Shown: positions 1-3,627 of the stretch, one piece after another
Layout of the letters: each line of letters begins with the position of its first letter
How positions within the stretch are numbered: the first letter of the stretch is position 1
NCBI GenBank assembly: GCA_018334735.1
Contig: JAGXLK010000097.1
Coordinates: 1-7,387 of the forward strand
From: Planctomycetota bacterium
GTDB lineage: Bacteria; Planctomycetota; Brocadiia; SM23-32
DNA: 7,387 nt
Reading direction: 5' to 3'
Program-made: the position numbers and the translations under genes
The notes under the pieces: model-generated
Database searches by the model: none
What the model was told of the DNA's origin: nothing
What the model saw: only the letters and a program-made list of their open reading frames with translations

Positions 1-819
1 GGGAGGATTGCTTACGATCAACACTCAGGACTTGACTATTCTCTGACCATGCACGGGCGAGCAGGGAGTGGATCAGCCTCCGGTTACGCTGAGAATCCAC
101 AACAGATCAAGGCCGAACACCTTGCGGAAACGGCGGCTGAGACGGCTCTGGCAGCACAATCGCCCGAGCCACTTGCACCGGGCGATTACGATGTTGTGTT
201 TGAACCACGCGCAACGGTCGATCTGTTGATGTTTCTTGTCGGCAACCTCAGCGCGCGAGAAGCGGACGAGGGGACGAGTGCGTTCACGGGCAAAAGAGGA
301 GAAAAACTCTTCGCGAACAATATCGACATTCTGACAGATCCCTCGGATCCGGAGGTGCCGCCGCGCCCATTTGATGCGCATGGCCTGCCCGCCCGCAAAC
401 AATACTGGATCCACGAGGGCGCCCTCGAACGTCTGCGCTACAGCCGTTACTGGGCTCATAAAAAAGGGGAAGAACCCGATCCGGCAATCTCCCAGATTCT
501 GATGGAGGGGGGAGATAATACGACGGAGGAACTGATCTCCGAATGCGGGCAGGGATTGTTGGTTAAAAGACTCTGGTATCTGAGATACGTCGATCGCAAA
601 GACCTGCTGGTAACGGGGCTGACGCGTGATGGTCTTTTTCGGATTGCGGACGGTCGAGTTTCAGGACCGGTTCAGAACCTCCGTTTCCACGAATCGCCGA
701 TTGTATTTCTTCGCAACGCCGAAGCTTTGGGGGCGCCAGGGCGAGTTAACAGCTGGGCAAAAGTCCCCGCCGTTCTGAGCCGCAATTTCACGTTCAGCTC
801 CGGTACGGAATCGGTTTGA
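1..819 (+). CDS. TldD/PmbA family protein, TldE-like, C-terminal part (5' end outside window)
   Basis: The frame is open from base 1 and ends with TGA at 817-819, so this is the last 272 residues of a longer gene. The ATG at 49 is internal, since upstream codons (YDQHSGLDYSLT) read naturally into the domain. The family signature is clear: VVFEPRATVDLL, then ANNIDILTDPSDP, PFDAHGLPARKQYWI, LLVKRLWYLRYVDRKDLLVTGLTRDGLF (in pieces) and NLRFHESPI. TldD and TldE (PmbA) form a cytosolic heterodimeric metalloprotease that degrades unfolded peptides and matures some RiPPs and microcin B17. The TldD subunit carries an HExxxH zinc motif. Here the corresponding stretch reads LMFLVGNLSAREADEG with no HExxxH, which points to the non-catalytic TldE/PmbA-type subunit. 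A tldD partner would be expected upstream, outside the window; none follows. Downstream lies a repeat region, so this is probably the last gene of its unit. Confidence 0.88.
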   Translation, partial: GRIAYDQHSGLDYSLTMHGRAGSGSASGYAENPQQIKAEHLAETAAETALAAQSPEPLAPGDYDVVFEPRATVDLLMFLVGNLSAREADEGTSAFTGKRGEKLFANNIDILTDPSDPEVPPRPFDAHGLPARKQYWIHEGALERLRYSRYWAHKKGEEPDPAISQILMEGGDNTTEELISECGQGLLVKRLWYLRYVDRKDLLVTGLTRDGLFRIADGRVSGPVQNLRFHESPIVFLRNAEALGAPGRVNSWAKVPAVLSRNFTFSSGTESV

Positions 820-820
820 C

Positions 821-826
821 AGGAGG
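821..826 (+). promoter_or_regulatory. Orphan Shine-Dalgarno-like AGGAGG after the TldE-like stop
   Basis: A perfect AGGAGG begins two bases after the TGA stop of the TldE-like gene. No ATG, GTG or TTG occurs 4-13 bases downstream, and repeat-rich sequence starts at about 830. It may be a chance match, or the remaining ribosome-binding site of a following gene that was displaced by the repeat block. The nearest GTG (846) is 19 bases away and opens only a 25-codon frame. Confidence 0.25.
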
Positions 827-883
827 TTTCAAATAGGGGGCAGCTGTGAGCCGTTCGCGTTGGTCAGAAACATTGGCGCAGTC

Positions 884-951
884 GGGACAGAGCAACAGCC
901 AGGAAAAGTTTTTAGCACAATGACGGTGTTGTTGCTCTCGTATCCCGTCCC
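884..951. repeat. Imperfect inverted repeat with GAGCAACA/TGTTGCTC arms
   Basis: GAGCAACA at 890-897 is the exact reverse complement of TGTTGCTC at 930-937. The outer arms GGGAC (884-888) and GTCCC (947-951) can extend the stem. The 32-base interior could form a loop or be a repeat core. No convincing coding signal exists here on either strand. It is the first of a series of palindromes between 830 and 1320, and I interpret it as part of an intergenic repeat family. Confidence 0.45.
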
Positions 952-980
952 CGTTTGCCGGGGAGACATGAGCGGACTGG

Positions 981-1001
981 ACTTCAGCCGGAGGCTGGAG
1001 T
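981..1001. repeat. Short strong hairpin (9-bp stem, 3-base loop)
   Basis: ACTTCAGCC (981-989), loop GGA, then GGCTGGAGT (993-1001). Nine pairs form, one of them a T-G wobble. There is no T-run, so it does not look like an intrinsic terminator. It lies 36 bases before another palindrome (1037-1055), consistent with a composite dispersed repeat. Confidence 0.55.
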
Positions 1002-1036
1002 TCAGAACGCGGACCAATTTGATGCAATGACAAGGA

Positions 1037-1055
1037 CGCAGGCAAGATGCGTGCG
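1037..1055. repeat. Palindrome CGCAGGC-AAGAT-GCGTGCG
   Basis: The seven-base arms CGCAGGC (1037-1043) and GCGTGCG (1049-1055) flank AAGAT with a single mismatch. GCAGGC-AAGAT-GCCTGC would be the perfect form, so this copy looks like a repeat with one decayed arm position. I recall similar motifs as recurrent intergenic sequence in Verrucomicrobiota, but cannot verify that here. Confidence 0.4.
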
Positions 1056-1174
1056 CTACTCTAACGCCATCCCCATGCAGTGCCCGGCTGCGAGGTCCTG
1101 CCGTCTTCTGTATGACAGGCATGCTCCCGTATGCCTTTTTAGCGGGCGTCACATTCACCCATTCAGGTCTACAT

Positions 1175-1312
1175 GTGATTGCGAGGCGTTCCGCGTAGCG
1201 GGACGCCGCGGCAATCTCGCTGTTGGGCTGAAAAAACGACGAGCCTCCTCCGCGCGAGGCTACGGAGCCCAGCAGGATTGCTTCGCCCATCTTACGATGG
1301 ATTCGCAATGAC
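1175..1312. repeat. MITE/REP-like palindromic element with terminal inverted repeats
   Basis: The ends are GTGATTGCGA (1175-1184) and TCGCAATGAC (1303-1312), inverted repeats matching at 9 of 10 positions. Between them are nested palindromes: GGCGTTCCGC/GCGGGACGCC around GTA (1185-1207, one wobble); TGTTGGGCT/AGCCCAGCA (1221-1229 with 1266-1274) enclosing AGCCTC/GAGGCT (1242-1247 with 1256-1261); and CCATC-TTAC-GATGG (1287-1300). GCAATC at 1211-1216 can pair with GATTGC at 1177-1182 or at 1276-1281, so two alternative folds are possible. Read on the minus strand it begins GTCATTGCGA and contains GAAGCAATCC, resembling the widespread GTCATTGCGAG...GAAGCAATC class of non-coding intergenic repeats. 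It encodes no transposase. Any movement would need an enzyme supplied from elsewhere, which is inference. Confidence 0.65.
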
Positions 1313-1506
1313 TCATGAAGCGGTATTTCCGGGCTAAATACGTAACATCTGCCTGACAGCGGTTTGGCTGCGAGGAGAGAAGTTTTTCTGCTGGTGGGTC
1401 TTTCTCCCCCCGCACTTCTGCAAGATTTGCCCGCCTCAAGTCCAGTTTCGCCCGCCGTTGGCGGGCTCAGCTGAACTCGAGTCTCAATTTCCCTGGCCGT
1501 GTGGGC
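1313..1506. other. Gene-free spacer downstream of the pseudopilin
   Basis: No coding frame with recognisable content is visible on either strand. The only clear structure is the GC hairpin at 1450-1466. An 11-base near-direct repeat GGGCTCAGYTG occurs at 1463-1473 and 1503-1513, the second copy running into the end of the pseudopilin frame. Confidence 0.5.
1450..1466 (-). terminator. GC-rich hairpin downstream of the pseudopilin stop
   Basis: GCCCGCC (1450-1456), loop GTT, GGCGGGC (1460-1466): a perfect 7-bp stem about 40 bases past the pseudopilin stop on the minus strand. On that strand it is followed by GAAACT rather than a T-run, so it is at best a weak intrinsic terminator. It could equally be another member of the nearby palindromic repeats. 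Confidence 0.35.
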
Positions 1507-2214
1507 TCAGTTGTCGAGCGCATAGCGCACGAGAATCTGCATTTTTACCTTCTGGCCTCCGTAAACTCCCGGTGAGTCGTAACCGGGCCCATCGTTTTCG
1601 AAACGGCTATATCCATACGGGCCGGAGGGGTAGTAGGGGATTGCGCTATTTCGTATGTCGTTGTACGTGTCCACCCAGCGTTTCATTTCTTCGGTGCCGA
1701 GCCACTTTGCGCTGGCATCGATCATAACCCCGTTCCAGTAATAATTATTGTTCCAATCAAGCCACTTGCGGCTTGTGTATTGACCCATTGGGCGGTTGGT
1801 ATCCGGGCAATAAACAGCATCGGGGGCGCCCAGGTAGTCTCTTGCCAGCAACCCGTTTGCAGTGAGTCGCCAGGCCGTAATCCCTCCGGTGGAAACTGCG
1901 AAATAGCGATTGCGGGCGTGGCAGGGGGCCGTGCCGCCCGAAGCTCCGCTTTGGGTGGGAAAGAAATACTTTGAGATTTTTTTGGAAGGGTTTTCGCTTG
2001 TTGTCGACGGGCCGCAGTTTCCTCCCCCGCACCAATTCGCATGCCAATCAATGCCGCGCGGGACTCGTCCTCCATGATCCTGGCCAAACATCTGCGATCC
2101 TATCCCCCATTGTTTCAGGTTGTGCAGACAGACGGCGCGTTTGGCGGTCCAGCGTGCTCGTTCCAGGGCCGGCATGAGCATGGCGGCGAGGATTGCGAGG
2201 ATGGCGATCACCAC
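1507..2214 (-). CDS. Pseudopilin-like protein (type II secretion / prepilin N-methylation family), leader truncated
   Basis: Reading upstream, the frame contains [24 protein letters not shown] followed by [20 protein letters not shown], the standard N-terminal hydrophobic helix of PVC-type pseudopilins. The rest (about residues 45-235 from the GTG) is aromatic-rich and includes [15 protein letters not shown], typical of the periplasmic domain. Such proteins are cleaved by prepilin peptidase before a Phe and assembled into type IV pilus or type II secretion-like filaments. Here the N-terminus is broken. The in-frame stop TGA at 2257-2259 lies 14 codons before the GTG used here, no ATG lies between, and the expected G|F cleavage site reads N-C. 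There is no Shine-Dalgarno before the GTG pair. The upstream DNA belongs to an out-of-frame Fpg fragment. It is probably a non-functional pseudogene, though a cytosolic or membrane-stuck product cannot be excluded. Confidence 0.7.
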   Translation of the reverse strand: MVIAILAILAAMLMPALERARWTAKRAVCLHNLKQWGIGSQMFGQDHGGRVPRGIDWHANWCGGGNCGPSTTSENPSKKISKYFFPTQSGASGGTAPCHARNRYFAVSTGGITAWRLTANGLLARDYLGAPDAVYCPDTNRPMGQYTSRKWLDWNNNYYWNGVMIDASAKWLGTEEMKRWVDTYNDIRNSAIPYYPSGPYGYSRFENDGPGYDSPGVYGGQKVKMQILVRYALDN

Positions 2215-2230
2215 GAGCAGTTCGATGAGA

Positions 2231-2416
2231 GTGCAGTTGCCGGAGTTGCTGGTCGTTCAGTTTGTCGGCTTTCAGTTCCGGGTGCCAGCCTGCCTGAAAA
2301 AGGATTTCATCAGCGTATACGTTTCCGATTCCCGCGATAACGGATTGGTTCATTAGCACGCTTTTGAGCCGTCCCTTTCGTTGACTCAGCGTATCGACAA
2401 ATGCCGGTTTGCCGAT
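2231..2416 (-). pseudogene. Internal fragment of formamidopyrimidine-DNA glycosylase (MutM/Fpg)
   Basis: On the minus strand a 62-codon open stretch runs from just after a TAA (2417-2419) to about 2231. It contains QRKGRLKSVLMNQSVIAGIG followed by NVYADEILFQAGWHPELKADKL, the helix-two-turn-helix region of Fpg/Nei enzymes. The Asn of GIGNVYADE corresponds to the phosphate-contacting Asn168 of E. coli Fpg. Fpg removes oxidised purines such as 8-oxoguanine. Missing here are the N-terminal Pro-Glu catalytic end, the Lys of the first domain and the C-terminal zinc finger. After QQLRQLH the Fpg-like sequence stops and the DNA continues, one frame over, into the pseudopilin TLIELL. So this is a gene fragment, not an intact enzyme. 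The frame stays open to 2048 but the extra residues ([19 protein letters not shown]) are pseudopilin DNA read out of frame. Confidence 0.8.
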
Positions 2417-2482
2417 TTATCAGAAGAAAATTGATGGGAACTGGTGTTGCATCGCAGGAACAATCGTTTATTAACATCCTTT

Positions 2483-2503
2483 GGCGTTTAAATCAAGAAC
2501 GCC
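2483..2503. repeat. Perfect 6-bp inverted repeat upstream of slyD
   Basis: GGCGTT (2483-2488), nine-base loop, AACGCC (2498-2503). It sits 9 bases upstream of the proposed -35 of slyD. It could be an operator or a leftover terminator; there is no T-run. The surrounding 2417-2512 holds no recognisable gene. Confidence 0.3.
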
Positions 2504-2512
2504 TCTTCGCGA

Positions 2513-2541
2513 TTGAGAAGTTGCGTGTCAGCCTTTAGGAT
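2513..2541 (+). promoter_or_regulatory. Putative sigma-70-type promoter for slyD
   Basis: TTGAGA (2513-2518) matches the -35 consensus TTGACA at 5 of 6 positions. After exactly 17 bases, TAGGAT (2536-2541) matches TATAAT at 4 of 6. Transcription would start near 2548, leaving a leader of about 50 bases before the slyD ATG. Confidence 0.45.
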
Positions 2542-2550
2542 AAACGTGTT

Positions 2551-2569
2551 GGGGCGGGGTGTCCGCCTC
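2551..2569 (+). promoter_or_regulatory. GC-rich leader hairpin in the slyD 5' UTR
   Basis: Bases 2551-2557 (GGGGCGG) pair with 2563-2569 (CCGCCTC) through one G-T wobble, with a five-base loop GGTGT. If transcription starts near 2548 this hairpin sits at the very 5' end of the mRNA, where it could stabilise the transcript. It leaves the ribosome-binding site at 2587-2592 free. Confidence 0.35.
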
Positions 2570-2598
2570 ACTCCTCTGCATCACAGAAGGAGCCCACA

Positions 2599-3027
2599 AT
2601 GGCGCAAGCGCAAGATGGCGATACGGTAAAGGTTCATTATCGAGGCACGCTGGATAATGGGCAGGCATTCGATGATTCTCATCAGGGTGATCCCTTTGAG
2701 TTCACCATTGGCAACGAGGAAGTAATCCCGGGATTTGAAGAGGCTGTGCGTGGCATGAGTCCAGAAGAAGAGAAGACTATTACCATTGAAGCTGCTGAAG
2801 CTTATGGTCCACGACGAGATGACCTGGTAATGGAAGTGGATAGGAGCAATTTTCAGGAAGATGCTGATTTCGAGGTAGGCCACCGTGTTCAGATTCAACC
2901 AGAAGAAGGTCAGCAGTTCGTTGCCATGATTACGAATTTGTCGGAAGACAGCGTGACTCTCGATGCCAATCATCCGCTGGCGGGACAGGATTTGACATTT
3001 GAAGTTGAACTGTTGGAGATTGCGTAG
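2599..3027 (+). CDS. slyD: FKBP-type peptidyl-prolyl cis-trans isomerase, SlyD-like
   Basis: The 142-residue protein has the SlyD split-FKBP architecture. The first FKBP half spans about residues 5-70 (VKVHYRGTLDNGQAFDDS, then PFEFTIGNEEVIPGFEEAV and GM). An insert-in-flap chaperone domain follows at about 71-122, beginning AYGPRRDDLVMEV. The domain closes with the hallmark DANHPLAGQDLTFEVEL at 122-138. SlyD enzymes are cytosolic; they isomerise prolyl bonds and hold unfolded or Tat-targeted proteins. The protein ends ELLEIA directly after the FKBP fold, so it lacks the His/Cys-rich metal-binding tail of E. coli SlyD, as many short SlyD homologues do. A nickel-delivery role is therefore unlikely. 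The start is well supported by AAGGAG at 2587-2592, six bases before ATG. It lies between its own likely promoter and a cold-shock gene in the same direction. Confidence 0.95.
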   Translation: MAQAQDGDTVKVHYRGTLDNGQAFDDSHQGDPFEFTIGNEEVIPGFEEAVRGMSPEEEKTITIEAAEAYGPRRDDLVMEVDRSNFQEDADFEVGHRVQIQPEEGQQFVAMITNLSEDSVTLDANHPLAGQDLTFEVELLEIA

Positions 3028-3098
3028 CCCCAGGATTTTCTCCTGTGCGTACCCGAAAATGTGAGGAAACACCGCACGTTTGTCTACGAAGAGAGCCA

Positions 3099-3159
3099 TT
3101 CCAGCCGGTGAATGATCTCCGCTGGAAAACCCGGGACTTTGTTTGCTAAGTTGTCCCGG
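3099..3159 (+). promoter_or_regulatory. Tandem hairpins, each 7-bp stem with 15-base loop, between slyD and csp
   Basis: Hairpin one: TTCCAGC (3099-3105) pairs perfectly with GCTGGAA (3121-3127). Hairpin two: CCGGGAC (3131-3137) pairs perfectly with GTCCCGG (3153-3159). Both have seven pairs and 15-base loops and are separated by three bases. Self-complementary CCGG occurs at 3105-3108, 3131-3134 and 3156-3159, so alternative pairing between the two is possible. No T-run follows. They may end the slyD transcript, act as a structured leader for csp, or bind a protein. The remaining intergenic sequence (3160-3250) has TTGACG at 3191-3196 but no good -10 at proper spacing. Confidence 0.45.
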
Positions 3160-3263
3160 AGCCCCTATCCTTATAGCAGAGTGTTGATTTTTGACGGATT
3201 CCTGCGGGATCCGACGTTCAATGGCATTGTCGCGTTCCGTGGTAAGATAGCATGGAGGCAGTT

Positions 3264-3518
3264 ATGCCTGAAGGTACAGTGAAGTGGTTCGATGCGAACA
3301 AGGGTTTTGGTTTTATCGAGCTCGAAGGCTCGGAAGACGATGCTTTCGTCCATCATAGCGACATCGAGATGGAAGGGTTCGCGACTCTTGAAGAGGGACA
3401 GAAGGTGTCCTATGAAATCAAGGAGAGCGAAAAAGGCCCCCGGGCCGTTAATGTAAAACCGCTCGACCAGGGCGGTGCGGCCAGCGAGGAAAGTTCAGGG
3501 TTCGCCGTCGATTTTTGA
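3264..3518 (+). CDS. Cold-shock-domain protein (CspA family)
   Basis: The protein is an 84-residue single cold-shock domain. RNP1 is KGFGFI at 13-18 and RNP2 is AFVHHSDI at 27-34, preceded by the N-terminal strand [11 protein letters not shown]. These proteins bind single-stranded RNA and DNA and melt RNA secondary structure. I start it at ATG 3264 (MPEGTVKWF) rather than the in-frame ATG at 3252. GGAGG at 3254-3258 sits five bases before 3264, and the family starts there. The body ends near residue 67; an extra acidic/small-residue tail ([17 protein letters not shown]) makes it longer than the usual 65-70 residues. A pair of hairpins lies about 105 bases upstream. Whether it is truly cold-induced cannot be told from sequence, as many Csp paralogues are constitutive. 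Confidence 0.95.
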   Translation: MPEGTVKWFDANKGFGFIELEGSEDDAFVHHSDIEMEGFATLEEGQKVSYEIKESEKGPRAVNVKPLDQGGAASEESSGFAVDF

Positions 3519-3550
3519 GCCCGGATCTATGTTGATGCCCTGACTTCGGG

Positions 3551-3565
3551 TCGGAAATATTCCGA
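3551..3565. terminator. Palindromic hairpin between csp and topA
   Basis: TCGGAA (3551-3556), loop ATA, TTCCGA (3560-3565), a perfect 6-bp stem 33 bases after the csp stop. The downstream sequence TTGATTTGGGG is only mildly T-rich. A weak terminator for csp or an operator of topA are both possible. A second stem, GGGCAA/TTGCCC, brackets about 3575-3602. I see no strong promoter here; TTGATT (3566-3571) has only TGAGAT at 17-base spacing. Confidence 0.3.
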
Positions 3566-3627
3566 TTGATTTGGGGCAAAATCGGACTTGAGATTCTTGC
3601 CCAAATCTGTCGGGGGATGGATAGAGT

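Noticed and set aside
846..923. 25-codon GTG-initiated peptide after AGGAGG
   Set aside because: Spacing of 19 bases is too long and the frame runs into repeat sequence.
829..1308. 159-codon minus-strand open frame in the repeat region
   Set aside because: It lies entirely over the palindromic repeats, has low-complexity-like composition and no recognisable domain; openness follows from the repeat sequence rather than coding selection.
955..1311. 118-codon plus-strand open frame over the same repeats
   Set aside because: Overlaps the repeats and the opposing frame, has no plausible ribosome-binding site and no domain.
1175..1312. CRISPR-like array or tRNA in the repeat block
   Set aside because: There are no regularly spaced direct repeats, and no cloverleaf with T-loop or anticodon features.
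2581..3099. 172-codon minus-strand open frame opposite slyD
   Set aside because: It is the shadow of slyD, whose protein family is unmistakable.
3191..3222. TTGACG as a csp promoter -35 with TTCAAT as -10
   Set aside because: Spacing is 20 bases and the -10 is poor, so the pair is not convincing.
3252..3263. Upstream in-frame ATG for the cold-shock gene
   Set aside because: It overlaps the GGAGG ribosome-binding site that serves ATG 3264 and adds four residues absent from the family.
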